Positions 8,678 to 17,335 of a DNA stretch of 64,000 nt are shown one piece after another (position 1 is the first letter of the stretch; each line of letters starts with the position of its first letter). The position numbers and the translations under genes are program-made. Origin of the DNA: an uncultured Spirochaetaceae bacterium (GTDB lineage Bacteria; Spirochaetota; Spirochaetia; Sphaerochaetales; Sphaerochaetaceae); assembly GCA_944389145.1 (NCBI GenBank), contig CALXLH010000037.1:47002-111001 (forward strand), written 5' to 3'. Under the pieces are notes generated by a model that made no database searches, had not been told where the DNA came from, and saw only the letters and a program-made list of their open reading frames with translations.

Positions 8678-9934
8678 CTATATTCCTGAGCTTCCCACAA
8701 GCCTATTCAGATTCCTGAAATAATCAAGCTTACCCTCATCGATATCCATGCCTAGCAGCGTGAATAGCTCATCCTTCCCGATCCCTGCCTCCTCGAGCGA
8801 ATCGGATAGAGAGGCAAGGTCACGGTAGCGGTCGGCGATTCCCGCCCGCTGCAGGTTAATCAGCGAGACGATGCCATTGCCGTTCACGATGATGCTGCGG
8901 AGGGAAAGGGCACCATGGGAGAAGACAGGCTCCTCATCCACCGCATGCATCTCAAGCTCCCTGAGCCTCTCCCAGTCCCCATAGGCAAGGGCCCTGCCCT
9001 TCAGCCTTCCTATCGTGCTGCGTATGCCCTCATCGCAGGGGCATGAGGAGATATCCACAGACCAGAGCAGCCTGAGAGCAGCAGCAGCTGTCCTGAGCAT
9101 CTTGTTCCGGCCGGTATCGCCCAAAGGCCTTCCCTTCGGCCTTGACAGCATAAGGAAGCCGGCATCCTCATGGACCAGGGATGGAACAGGCAGGCGATTC
9201 CCGAGCCACCTTATGATCGCGGCCTCATTGCAAGGATTCCTATGCAGCGAATGACAGATGAGATCACGGTCATGGGAAAGGAGGTCTGGACGAAGCCGTA
9301 TCGTGTCCTTCAAGGCCTCCTCCTCATTGAAGCGCGATATGCGCGAGCTGTCGCCTGTGAGGAGCACAGAAGGAACGGCAGCCCCGTCAAATACGGCTGG
9401 ATGGGTGTACTGCGGATACTCCAGAAGGCCATCCTCGAAGCTCTCCACTGCAGACGAAGGCGCCCTCAATGCGCCGTCAAGGAGGCGTATCACGGCCTCG
9501 GCGGCAACTATCGCGGCGCTCTCGCCTCCTGTGAGGATATAATCCCCGATCGATATCTCATCATCAACGTATCTCCGGAAGCGCTCATCCACCCCCTCAT
9601 AGTGCCCTGCTACGAGGATGATATCCTCTTCCTCCGCAAGCTCGTGGGCCATGGATTGAGAGAACCGCTTTCCCTTTGGCCCAAGGAGTATGACCCTTGA
9701 TGAAGGCGTCCTGACGGAATCCAATGCAGAAGAGAGCGTATCGACACGCAGGAGCAGCCCTGGACCTCCGCCATAAGGCGAGTCATCAACGGCCCTGAAG
9801 CATCCGTCCGCATAGTCCCGTATGTCCACTATCCTTATATCCACAAGGCCCTTCTCGGCAGCACGCCGTATGACAGGATATGAGAGGAAGCTGTCGAATG
9901 AGCCAGGGAAGATGGATAGGAACGTTATTCTCAT
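8678..9934 (-). CDS. trmD: tRNA (guanine-N1)-methyltransferase TrmD fused to a truncated APH(3')-like pseudokinase domain
   Basis: 418 residues. Residues 1 to about 230 are a complete TrmD, which methylates G37 of tRNAs: GGGPGLLLR, LVAGHYEGVDERF, the knot motif SIGDYILTGGE, YPQYTHPAVF and RLRPDLL. The tail, about 236-418, follows the C-lobe of APH(3') kinases: NRLPVP, a VDISSCP motif, VFSHGALS, SLINLQRAG and a final LG...KLDYF helix. The kinase catalytic Asp (HGD) is Ala342, the Asn five residues on is Ser347 and the metal-binding Asp is Asn360; the ATP-binding N-lobe is absent. Phosphotransfer is therefore unlikely. ATG 9934 (MRITFLSIFP) is the family start and lies 7 nt from a -10 box; ATG 9940 is the alternative. 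The usual rimM and rplS neighbours are absent. Confidence 0.88.
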   Translation of the reverse strand: MRITFLSIFPGSFDSFLSYPVIRRAAEKGLVDIRIVDIRDYADGCFRAVDDSPYGGGPGLLLRVDTLSSALDSVRTPSSRVILLGPKGKRFSQSMAHELAEEEDIILVAGHYEGVDERFRRYVDDEISIGDYILTGGESAAIVAAEAVIRLLDGALRAPSSAVESFEDGLLEYPQYTHPAVFDGAAVPSVLLTGDSSRISRFNEEEALKDTIRLRPDLLSHDRDLICHSLHRNPCNEAAIIRWLGNRLPVPSLVHEDAGFLMLSRPKGRPLGDTGRNKMLRTAAAALRLLWSVDISSCPCDEGIRSTIGRLKGRALAYGDWERLRELEMHAVDEEPVFSHGALSLRSIIVNGNGIVSLINLQRAGIADRYRDLASLSDSLEEAGIGKDELFTLLGMDIDEGKLDYFRNLNRLVGSSGI

Positions 9935-9941
9935 AGCCATG

Positions 9942-9947
9942 ATTCTA
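9942..9947 (-). promoter_or_regulatory. -10 element of trmD, implying a leaderless message
   Basis: TAGAAT on the minus strand, 7 nt before the ATG at 9934. There is no Shine-Dalgarno. A weak -35 (TTTATG) lies 18 nt upstream. Confidence 0.5.
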
Positions 9948-9985
9948 CCGGAAATGGCCGCAATGCATAAAGCGTATCGGAAACA

Positions 9986-10020
9986 GGCCTGCCCTGCCGG
10001 ATTGGATAGCAGGACAGGCC
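9986..10020 (-). terminator. Terminator hairpin after the Nudix gene
   Basis: A 12-bp stem with one mismatch (GGCCTG.CCTGC with GCAGG.CAGGCC) and an 11-nt loop, 14 nt beyond the Nudix stop; only a short TGTTT follows. It lies upstream of the trmD promoter. Confidence 0.6.
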
Positions 10021-10034
10021 CGTGCTTCACTTAT

Positions 10035-10487
10035 TCAGACGGCCTTCCTGAATCCAATGGAGAGAGCGAAGGCCCTTAGCTGGCTCTCTGCCAGCATATC
10101 TATATCATCGATCAGATCGCCGAGCCTGAACCACCGGAGATCAGAATAGTCCCTGCTCCTCTTCGGAGGCACCTTCGATGAAAGCCGCAGGGAATAGATC
10201 GAGAGCTCCACTTCTGACTCATCGACATCCCAGAAGAGGCGTGCCCTATTGCGTGAATCCAGGATTCCTGTCTCCTCATATGCCACGCGCATCGCAGCAT
10301 CCAGTAGGGAGGGATCGTCGTCCTTCACCGCAGCTTCCGGTATCGACCAGCGGTATGCCGAGCCGAAGAGGTGTCCTGCAGGCCTGCGTCCTAGAAGGAC
10401 CCAGATATCACCATCGGAGTCGATAGTATAGAAGAGGCATCCTGCCCCACGATATGCGATACCGCCTAGTACGTCCTTCAGTTCCAT
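10035..10487 (-). CDS. Nudix-fold protein with a degenerate Nudix box
   Basis: 150 residues. The Nudix helix is recognisable around AAMRVAYEETGI, with the metal-binding EE kept, but the usual GG before it is EA (IPEAAV) and the RE pair is RV. The fold is probably intact, and the catalytic power towards a nucleoside diphosphate substrate is uncertain. The ATG follows GGAGAAAG at 5 nt. It is a single-gene unit between the uxuA-like gene and trmD, with its own terminator. It could be an NTP pyrophosphohydrolase or a non-catalytic sensor. Confidence 0.7.
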   Translation of the reverse strand: MELKDVLGGIAYRGAGCLFYTIDSDGDIWVLLGRRPAGHLFGSAYRWSIPEAAVKDDDPSLLDAAMRVAYEETGILDSRNRARLFWDVDESEVELSIYSLRLSSKVPPKRSRDYSDLRWFRLGDLIDDIDMLAESQLRAFALSIGFRKAV

Positions 10488-10565
10488 AGCTTTCTCCTTC
10501 TACATCCTTAAGATAGCGGATCGTATGAGAAGAAGGCTGTAGTTGATGTGTACTTGGCATGTACC

Positions 10566-11609
10566 TTATCTTATCGCATCGAGGCAGGCCCGGAGGTACC
10601 CTATCTGGAATGCCATGCCAGAGAGCCATGGCTCCCTGCAGTCCAGGTACGGTGTATGATCAGGGACGACTGGACCTGTGAAGCCATGTTCCGAAAGCGT
10701 CCTTATGATCCCAGGCACATCTATATCCCCATCATCGATGAGAGTCTCCGTGTAACGGGGCAGCTTTCCACGCACGTTCCTCAGATGCACGTAGCCGATG
10801 GCATCCTTATCACAGAGAGAGGCAACCTCTTTCTCCAGATCGATGCATTCCGGCATCTCCTGCATGGTACCGATGCATAGCTCTGTCCTGCTGCACGGGC
10901 TGGGTACCATATCAACGAGGCGGTGGAAGCCTGAAGGAGTGTTGACGAGCCGGGCATTTCCCCTGAGCCTCTCGACAGGAGGATCATCGGGATGGGCCGC
11001 AAGCACGACGCCACACTCCTCAGCGACAGGCACGATGCGCTCAAGGAAGTAGCGAAGGCGCTCCCACAGTTCCTCGTTGGAGATCACGGGGACATGGAAT
11101 CCGTCCTTCTCTATCTCCGTATTCCATACCATGCCATCTGGAATCGGGATATCCGCAATCGGATCCGAGGCATCGAAGACCATCGTCTCGGCCCCGCCGC
11201 GCGCCGATCTCATCTTCCTGCGGCCATATACGCCGGACAGGCTGAAGTTATAGCCGAGATATCTCACGCCAGCCCTTCCGATATTCCTTATGATGCCCTT
11301 CAGGTACTCGATCTGCTCATCGCGCCCGGGACCGGCAAGAAGCACATCATACCAGTCGAAGGGATTGAGGTTCTCTATGCCATAGAGCTCCAGGCCGAAT
11401 GACTCGATCCGCTTGCGCAGCGAGCTTATCGAATCAAAGGACCAGACGGGGTTGTGGACGCTCATCGTCGTCATCTCATCGCTCTCACCACCCCATGTGG
11501 CGTTATAGGTGTTTAGATGGCAGATAAGGCCATCGCATCCTATCTCCCTGGAAAAGCGGAAGTAATCATCGGTAAGCTTCTCATAGGAAAGATTCAGCGC
11601 GAGCTTCAT
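10566..11609 (-). CDS. Mannonate dehydratase-like (UxuA family) TIM-barrel enzyme
   Basis: 347 residues. UxuA-family landmarks: AAHPDDPP, a CIGTMQEM segment, YVHLRNVRG and the closing DHTPYLD. UxuA dehydrates D-mannonate to 2-keto-3-deoxygluconate with a divalent metal. This is the last gene of the long catabolic operon and overlaps the amidohydrolase stop by 4 nt (ATGA). Sequence motifs support a sugar-acid dehydratase or related isomerase-type enzyme; the exact substrate is open because the operon already contains an enolase-superfamily sugar-acid dehydratase candidate. Confidence 0.78.
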   Translation of the reverse strand: MKLALNLSYEKLTDDYFRFSREIGCDGLICHLNTYNATWGGESDEMTTMSVHNPVWSFDSISSLRKRIESFGLELYGIENLNPFDWYDVLLAGPGRDEQIEYLKGIIRNIGRAGVRYLGYNFSLSGVYGRRKMRSARGGAETMVFDASDPIADIPIPDGMVWNTEIEKDGFHVPVISNEELWERLRYFLERIVPVAEECGVVLAAHPDDPPVERLRGNARLVNTPSGFHRLVDMVPSPCSRTELCIGTMQEMPECIDLEKEVASLCDKDAIGYVHLRNVRGKLPRYTETLIDDGDIDVPGIIRTLSEHGFTGPVVPDHTPYLDCREPWLSGMAFQIGYLRACLDAIR

Positions 11610-12838
11610 GAGTCACCGCCTATCACGGAAGGCGCTATCCAATAGTCGGAAGGAGCATTCCTCCAGTCCACGGCAGCACGGGCATTGCGGTCGAAGACGA
11701 CCTGTCCGTCACGAAGCGTCATCTCGCACCCGAAGCGGTAGCGTCCTCTCATCGATGCCCTTCCGCCATCCTCGAATCCATAGTCACCCTCGCTGAGCGA
11801 CAGCACGGCAACATCGGCAGCGGAGCCTATCGAGAGCGTGCCTAGCTCGCGGTGTCCTATCACAGCGGCCGGATTGACCGTGACGGCGGCGATCACGTCG
11901 TGGAGAGGCATTCCCGCGGAGAGAAGCTTCGACATCACGTTAAGCATATCCTGCACGGGGGCAAGGACATTGGCCGAATAGATATCGGTGGAGATCGTAT
12001 CGGGCATGAAGCCATCCTCCAGCGACGGGATGCACTTGCGGAACCAGAAGGAACGCCTGCCATGTCCAAGGTCGAAGCGTATGCCTCTCTCACGCGCCGC
12101 GAACATGTAATCCATCACATGGCCAGCCTCGTCTAAAAAGTCGAACTGCTGGGCATATACATGCGTGTGGATATCCCCGGGACGGAGATGATGCTCTATG
12201 AAGTCACGATATGTGCGCTCCCTGCCATTCGGCTGCATATCGATCATGACGGGAAGCGAGGCCCTCTCTCCTGCCTCGGCAGTCCTGTCTATGCTGAGCC
12301 ATGGCGTATGGATATCATCGAAGGGAATGCCTACGCGGTAATGCGCGGACTTGAAGCCGACAACCACATCCCGATACTCCCTGGCCATCAGCACGGCATC
12401 ATCCACAAGCATCTCATCAGGCTCCTGCTCCGAGGCCATCCGCAGCATGCCGCCCCGCGCTATATTCAGGAACGCGAAGAGACGCACGCGGGATGTAAGC
12501 ATCGTGTCCTTGTAGAACGAAGGGAAATCATCGATGCCGCAGGTACCGGCATCAACGGCCGTCGTTACCCCGCAGCGGAGGCAGAAGGCCTCGCCATCGA
12601 ACGCGGGAAGCGCATCGGGACGCCTGGGATACACGGGACAGCTATGCGTATGCATGTCTATAAGCCCGGGAAGCACCAGGAGCCCCGTGCAGTCTATGTC
12701 GAGCCTTCCCCTGTCAGGAAGCGATGGTCCGGCATAGGCCACGAGACCATCGCTTATCCCGACATCTCCGATCATATCAAGAGAGGAAGAGGCATCGATG
12801 ATGCGCCCTCCCCTCAGTACGATATCATAGCCAGGCAT
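11606..12838 (-). CDS. Amidohydrolase/deacetylase (EF_0837/AHA_3915-like)
   Basis: 410 residues of the amidohydrolase superfamily. Metal ligands can be placed at IDMHTH (residues near 60), the carboxylated Lys in VVGFKSAHY, His in DIHTHVY, His in DLGHGRRSF and Asp in STDIYS. Members of this group hydrolyse N-acyl amino acids or acyl esters and are often encoded beside a SelA-like PLP enzyme, as here. It probably removes an acyl group from an amino-acid-like or amino-sugar-acid intermediate. Start is 1 nt after the stop of the preceding RidA gene; the end overlaps the uxuA-like start. Confidence 0.8.
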   Translation of the reverse strand: MPGYDIVLRGGRIIDASSSLDMIGDVGISDGLVAYAGPSLPDRGRLDIDCTGLLVLPGLIDMHTHSCPVYPRRPDALPAFDGEAFCLRCGVTTAVDAGTCGIDDFPSFYKDTMLTSRVRLFAFLNIARGGMLRMASEQEPDEMLVDDAVLMAREYRDVVVGFKSAHYRVGIPFDDIHTPWLSIDRTAEAGERASLPVMIDMQPNGRERTYRDFIEHHLRPGDIHTHVYAQQFDFLDEAGHVMDYMFAARERGIRFDLGHGRRSFWFRKCIPSLEDGFMPDTISTDIYSANVLAPVQDMLNVMSKLLSAGMPLHDVIAAVTVNPAAVIGHRELGTLSIGSAADVAVLSLSEGDYGFEDGGRASMRGRYRFGCEMTLRDGQVVFDRNARAAVDWRNAPSDYWIAPSVIGGDS

Positions 12839-12839
12839 A

Positions 12840-13283
12840 TCATCTGATCCTTACGATTACCTCGAACTCGCATGGGATATTCCCGTTCGGCAGGTTATGG
12901 GTTCCCATAGCCGTCCGCGCATGATATCCCCTCTCCTCGAATACCTCCATGATGAAGTCAGAAAACCCATCCATCACATGATCGATCTCATGGAAGCCCT
13001 CGCCGCAATTGACCAGCGCGAAGATCCTCACGAAGCTCTCGACACGGTCAAGCGAGCCAAGGTAGTCCTTCAGCGCGCCGGTGATGATCCTTGCGCACTC
13101 GCGCGCAGCCTCATAGCCGGTGTCCACGCTCAGGTCAGTACCTATCCTCCCCTGATAGAGAGCCTTTCCGGTGAGCTGGTCCTCAGGACCGTGGCCGCCT
13201 ACATAAAGAAGGTTCCCTACGCGGCGGAGGACGACATTGCCGCGCTTAGCAGCGAACCTGTCCTCTCTTTCCCAATCCTTCAT
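12840..13283 (-). CDS. RidA/YjgF-family enamine/imine deaminase (second of tandem pair)
   Basis: 147 residues, close to the usual length. The conserved Arg-containing loop is present as HARTAMGTHNLPNG, followed by the EFEVIVRI strand. RidA proteins hydrolyse reactive enamine or imine intermediates released by PLP-dependent lyases. It is about as long as its upstream neighbour and plainly paralogous, suggesting either a heteromeric trimer or two substrates. It sits between the other RidA and the amidohydrolase in the operon. Confidence 0.85.
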   Translation of the reverse strand: MKDWEREDRFAAKRGNVVLRRVGNLLYVGGHGPEDQLTGKALYQGRIGTDLSVDTGYEAARECARIITGALKDYLGSLDRVESFVRIFALVNCGEGFHEIDHVMDGFSDFIMEVFEERGYHARTAMGTHNLPNGNIPCEFEVIVRIR

Positions 13284-13292
13284 CTCTCCTCC

Positions 13293-13760
13293 TCAGTCCC
13301 TGATCTTGATTATCGCATCGACGATGACAGGGGCATCATCATTGAGGGCATAGGCGCCCATGGCAGACCGGGCATGCTGTCCGCGCACGCCGAAGACCTC
13401 CACCATGAGATCCGAGAATCCATTCACTACCGCAGGCTGCGAGGAGAAGTCAGCGGCGCTGTTGACAAGGCCCAGGACCTTGACGAAGCACTCAACGCGG
13501 TCAAGCGATCCGATATAATCCTTTATCGTACGGAGCATGTTGAGGCCGCACTGCCTTGCGGCGGCATATCCCTCTTCCTGCGTGAGATTCCCGCCGACCT
13601 TGCCCTTATAGAGAAGCTCTCCGCTCTCCGTATAGGGAAGATGCCCGGATACATAGAGCATATTGCCATCAAGCACGGCTGCAACGGCGCCCTTTCCCTT
13701 CCTGTTCCTTGCTGGAAGCTCGATGCCAAGCGCCTCGAGCCTCTTCTCCACATCGCTCAT
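13293..13760 (-). CDS. RidA/YjgF-family enamine/imine deaminase (first of tandem pair)
   Basis: 155 residues. YVSGHLPYTESG and YKGKVGG mark the N-terminal half; the catalytic Arg lies in HARSAMGAYAL. The start overlaps the SelA-like gene by 4 nt (ATGA), so the two are translationally coupled. That coupling fits a role in clearing an enamine released by the PLP enzyme. The N-terminal helix (VEKRLEALGIELP) is an extension typical of the longer RidA subgroup. Confidence 0.85.
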   Translation of the reverse strand: MSDVEKRLEALGIELPARNRKGKGAVAAVLDGNMLYVSGHLPYTESGELLYKGKVGGNLTQEEGYAAARQCGLNMLRTIKDYIGSLDRVECFVKVLGLVNSAADFSSQPAVVNGFSDLMVEVFGVRGQHARSAMGAYALNDDAPVIVDAIIKIRD

Positions 13761-14851
13761 CTTCTTTCCTCCTTGAATGCGCAGAGGAGGGACGAGACTA
13801 TATCAGCCTCATCATCGCTCAGGTTCTGCGCGCTTATGATGGCAGAGCTGCCATCCGTTCCTATGAATACGTGATTGTCCTTCATGTAATCCCTGAGAGC
13901 TGCAGCCTCCTCGGGAGACGAGAGGGAGAGGGAGAGGCGCGGATAGCTCTGTCCGACAGAGCCATGGCGTATCTTCTCCATGGGATACGCGCCGCCTATG
14001 CGCTCCATCATCCGCGCGATCCTCTTCTCTATCGCCTGATAGTACCCATCGGTAGACTGGCTGACGAACTCCTCAACAGCCACGCGAAGGGCAATGGCCG
14101 CCTCTCGGGACACCTTCGCAGAGCGGCATATGCCATGCGCCGGCTCTCCGAAGCGCCTGCAGTCCTCGATATACTCCTTCCGTCCGACGATAAGCCCGCT
14201 CGACTGTGGACCTGAGAGCGTCTTTCCTCCGGAGAATATCACGAGGTCGGCACCCTCCTGGGTAAAGCGCCACAGGTTCTCCACAGGAGGAAGATAGGCA
14301 GCGGCATCGACAGCGACGGGAATGCCGTGGCTGTGAGCGATCTCCGCCGTACGCCTGAGCGATAAGCTCGCCTTATCGTAGGAATGATTGGGAAAGAGGA
14401 AAACGCCTGCGGTCTTCTCGCCTATCGCACCCTCGAGCTCCCACTCCGGAGTCTCATCGACATCCCCTATCAGCCTGACACGGCCTCCTGCAGCCTCGAT
14501 CGACTTGAAATAGCAGTTCATGTTCGAATGGAAGACTATGAACTCATCAGCCCTGCCATCGGTATGGGGCAGGCGCCGGTATGCATACTCCGATCCCCTC
14601 GCCATCATCACCGCCGCAGCCAGCTGCACCCCAGCAGCGGCACCGCCGCAGATGAAGGCATCCTCATTATGGGTAAGCTCGGCGATCTGACGATCGAGCG
14701 TACGCTGCATCGCGTCAAAATCAACGAAAGTGGACGCAGCCTGCATCGCCGCCTCAAGCGCAGAAGCCCCCATACGGCTTCCGCCGTACAGGGTTATCGT
14801 ATCATGGGCATTGATGTATCTCTCGATACCGAATCTCCTTAGATAATCCAT
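13757..14851 (-). CDS. SelA/DgaE-like PLP-dependent enzyme
   Basis: 364 residues of fold-type I PLP enzymes, resembling L-seryl-tRNA(Sec) selenium transferase and the D-glucosaminate-6-phosphate ammonia-lyase DgaE. CGGAAAGV forms the phosphate site, VDAAAY contains the Asp (about 182) that contacts the PLP ring nitrogen, and FSGGKTLSGPQSSG carries the Schiff-base Lys210. True SelA is unlikely: it is in a sugar operon with RidA and amidohydrolase genes and is shorter than SelA. Likely role: ammonia elimination or another beta-elimination from an amino acid-like or amino sugar acid substrate. Confidence 0.82.
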   Translation of the reverse strand: MDYLRRFGIERYINAHDTITLYGGSRMGASALEAAMQAASTFVDFDAMQRTLDRQIAELTHNEDAFICGGAAAGVQLAAAVMMARGSEYAYRRLPHTDGRADEFIVFHSNMNCYFKSIEAAGGRVRLIGDVDETPEWELEGAIGEKTAGVFLFPNHSYDKASLSLRRTAEIAHSHGIPVAVDAAAYLPPVENLWRFTQEGADLVIFSGGKTLSGPQSSGLIVGRKEYIEDCRRFGEPAHGICRSAKVSREAAIALRVAVEEFVSQSTDGYYQAIEKRIARMMERIGGAYPMEKIRHGSVGQSYPRLSLSLSSPEEAAALRDYMKDNHVFIGTDGSSAIISAQNLSDDEADIVSSLLCAFKEERR

Positions 14852-15984
14852 CAGAAGAAGAGGCCCGCCTCCTCGGTCGCCCCGTGATAGCCTTCATCGA
14901 GGAAGCCACGGGGTATCGGTTCCGGTCGCGTGAACGTCGACTTCATCTCATGGTATACATGCGATGCGGAGCTCTCCTCTATGCCATAGATCAGCTCAAG
15001 CACATGGTAGGCCATCTCCTTGCTCGTGCGAGGCCTCCTGCCATGATCGAGCGCCCATAGCGCCTCAGAGACGCCCAGTCCCCTTGAGTTCCCGCTATAT
15101 GCATGGGTCGGAGGGAAGACGATCGGCTCCGTCTGTCCCTTCAGCTGCAGCCTGACGTCCCCGCCGAACTTATTCGGATCGGGAAGATAGAGTATTCCCT
15201 CAGTGCCATAGATTGCCAGATACGGCATCTCGTCCTGCGTGGAGTCAGCATTCAGATGAAGCGATCCGAACGCGCCGGATGAAAAGCGGAATGATGCGGA
15301 GACGAGGTTATCGCTCTCGATGGCATAGCCAGTGCCGAAGCCCGGGCGGCTGACCAGGGAATGTATCCTCTCAGGCCTGCTCACCTCAGAGTAGCCGCAG
15401 CATGACGCCACGGGTCCCATGATGCTCAGCATCTCCGTAAGGTAATATACGCCGACGTCCGGTCCTATCCCTCCGTTCTTCTTGCCGGTATATGGATACT
15501 TGTCGGCCATCAGCCCGCCATCGCGGTTAAGCACCGCCACCGCGCTCGTCGGAGTTCCTATAAGACCGGAATCGACGATGAAGCGTCCAGTCTGGCATGC
15601 CGCACCGAGGAACGTATCGGGGGCGGAGCAGAGCGCAAGGCCCTTCTCATCAGCGATGCGTGACAGCTCATCCGCCTCAGCGATGCTCACGGCAAAAGGC
15701 TTCTCCGTATAGACGTTCTTGCCGCCCTCAAGCAGCTCCTTGATCACAGGATAGTGAGCATTGGGAGTAGTCAGATTGACCACCATCCTGATCGAATCGT
15801 CGGCAATGATCTCCTTGGAGGTCATCACCTTCACGCCGTACCTCGCAGCCTTCTCCTCCGCCTTCGCCGCATCGAGATCGCAGCAGGCCACGACCTCGGC
15901 ATTGGAGAACTTCGAGGAGAGGTTCTGGAAGTAGATATCGCTGATGACTCCACATCCGACTATGGCAACCTTTGATCTCGGCAT
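14851..15984 (-). CDS. Gfo/Idh/MocA-family NAD(P)-dependent oxidoreductase
   Basis: About 377 residues. An N-terminal Rossmann fold begins with VAIVGCGVISDIYFQN; the family EKPFAVS motif supplies the catalytic Lys; DVGVYYLTEM replaces the usual D-x-G-x-H signature, with Tyr at the His position. These enzymes oxidise sugars, inositols or glycosides. The start was placed at ATG 15984 (MPRSKVAIVG), preceded by GAGGAGG at a 6-nt gap and coupled to the GH1 stop, rather than at ATG six codons upstream. It overlaps the next gene by ATGA. Confidence 0.88.
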   Translation of the reverse strand: MPRSKVAIVGCGVISDIYFQNLSSKFSNAEVVACCDLDAAKAEEKAARYGVKVMTSKEIIADDSIRMVVNLTTPNAHYPVIKELLEGGKNVYTEKPFAVSIAEADELSRIADEKGLALCSAPDTFLGAACQTGRFIVDSGLIGTPTSAVAVLNRDGGLMADKYPYTGKKNGGIGPDVGVYYLTEMLSIMGPVASCCGYSEVSRPERIHSLVSRPGFGTGYAIESDNLVSASFRFSSGAFGSLHLNADSTQDEMPYLAIYGTEGILYLPDPNKFGGDVRLQLKGQTEPIVFPPTHAYSGNSRGLGVSEALWALDHGRRPRTSKEMAYHVLELIYGIEESSASHVYHEMKSTFTRPEPIPRGFLDEGYHGATEEAGLFF

Positions 15985-15985
15985 A

Positions 15986-17335
15986 TCAGGCCTCCTCTCC
16001 ATTGTTCCTGATCAGATCGCTGTAATAGCGTCCGCTGTCCTTCACTATCCTCTTCTGCGTAGGATAATCGATATAGACAAGCCCGAATCTCTTGCTGTAT
16101 CCAGAGGCCCATTCGTAGTTGTCTGAGTATGACCAGTAGATGTATCCGATGATATTCACCCCTGCATCCATGGCCTTCTTCATCGCCGCGATATGGCGCC
16201 TCATGTAATCGATCCTGTTCGGGTCATGCACGCATCCGTCGAGGGAGATCTTATCGTTCTCCGCCGTGCCGTTCTCCGTGACAAGCACCCTCTTCACTCC
16301 CCACTGGTCCTTAAGGCGCACAAGCATATCGGTAAAGCCGTCGACGGTCATCGGCCAGTCGCAGTCGTTCACGATATCATCACCATGGTTCTGAAACCTG
16401 TAATAGACGGGCCATGCGGAGCTGTCATACCTGACATAGTGGTCGTTGTAGTAGTTGATGCCGACGAAGTCCATCGGCTGACCGATCTCCTTCATCTCCT
16501 CAGGATCGAACTCCGGAACGACTACACCCTGCTCCTTATAGTACTCGACCATCTCCTCAGGATACTTACCGAAGACCAGAGGCTCGATGAACCAGCGGTT
16601 GAGGTAGCCGTCAGCAATCTTCGCGACGCGCACGTCCTTCTCATCGGACGGGTCATATGGACGCCTTCCCATGAGCTTGAGAGCGACTCCGATCTCACCG
16701 GAGGGAACCATCTTCCTGAAGAGCGTCACCGCCTTTCCATGGGCCCTGTGGAGGTTGTGGGAGCAAAGCACCGCAGTCGAGAAGTCCCTGAATCCAGGAG
16801 CCATCCTGCCCTCGTAATAGCCGAGGAAGGTCGTGCAGAACGACTCATTGAATGTCATCCAGTAATGGACCTTGCTGCCCAGCGCCTCATAAAGCACCTT
16901 CGCATACTCCGCGAACCAGTCAGCGCTCTCAGGGTTGGCCCAGCCTCCCCTATCCTGCAGCACCTGCGGCAGATCCCAGTGGTACATGGTGACCATCGGC
17001 TCGATACCGGCCTCCAGGAGCGCGTCAACGAGCCTGACGTAGTAATCGAGGCCCTCCTTATTGACCTTTCCGGTACCGGTGGGGATGACGCGCGGCCATG
17101 CGATGGAGAAGCGATAGGCCTTTATGCCAAGCTCCTTCATGATCCTCACGTCCTCCTCGTACCTGTGGTACTGATCGCATGCGACATCGCCTGTATCGCC
17201 ATTCTCTATATTGCCTGGCACGCTGGCGAACCTATCCCAGATGCTCTCGCTGCGTCCACCCTCATGAGCGCCGCCTTCCACCTGATAGGAAGCGGAAGCT
17301 ACGCCCCATATGAAATCATCACCGATCCTGCTCAC
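15986..17335 (-). CDS. GH1 beta-glucosidase/beta-glycosidase
   Basis: 449 residues, full length for GH1. FIWGVASASYQVEG opens the barrel; the acid/base Glu is in TFNES (usually TFNEP) and the nucleophile Glu in VTENGTA; the aglycone-side IYWSYSDNYEWA follows. There is no secretion signal, so hydrolysis is cytoplasmic after ABC uptake. The start codon is GTG, overlapping the preceding stop as TAGTG. The subsite segment SDNYEWASGYSKRFG resembles non-phospho beta-glucosidases, in keeping with an ABC rather than PTS transporter. Confidence 0.93.
   Translation of the reverse strand: MSRIGDDFIWGVASASYQVEGGAHEGGRSESIWDRFASVPGNIENGDTGDVACDQYHRYEEDVRIMKELGIKAYRFSIAWPRVIPTGTGKVNKEGLDYYVRLVDALLEAGIEPMVTMYHWDLPQVLQDRGGWANPESADWFAEYAKVLYEALGSKVHYWMTFNESFCTTFLGYYEGRMAPGFRDFSTAVLCSHNLHRAHGKAVTLFRKMVPSGEIGVALKLMGRRPYDPSDEKDVRVAKIADGYLNRWFIEPLVFGKYPEEMVEYYKEQGVVVPEFDPEEMKEIGQPMDFVGINYYNDHYVRYDSSAWPVYYRFQNHGDDIVNDCDWPMTVDGFTDMLVRLKDQWGVKRVLVTENGTAENDKISLDGCVHDPNRIDYMRRHIAAMKKAMDAGVNIIGYIYWSYSDNYEWASGYSKRFGLVYIDYPTQKRIVKDSGRYYSDLIRNNGEEA

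Noticed and set aside
8678..9205. A functional aminoglycoside phosphotransferase (resistance gene)
   Set aside because: All catalytic residues and the ATP-binding lobe are absent and the region is in frame with TrmD.
12161..12847. 228-codon plus-strand frame opposite the amidohydrolase
   Set aside because: No ribosome site or motifs; antisense to a well-supported gene.
13757..14851. True selenocysteine synthase SelA
   Set aside because: Too short, in a sugar operon, and no selB or tRNA-Sec seen nearby; SelA-like lyase is better supported.
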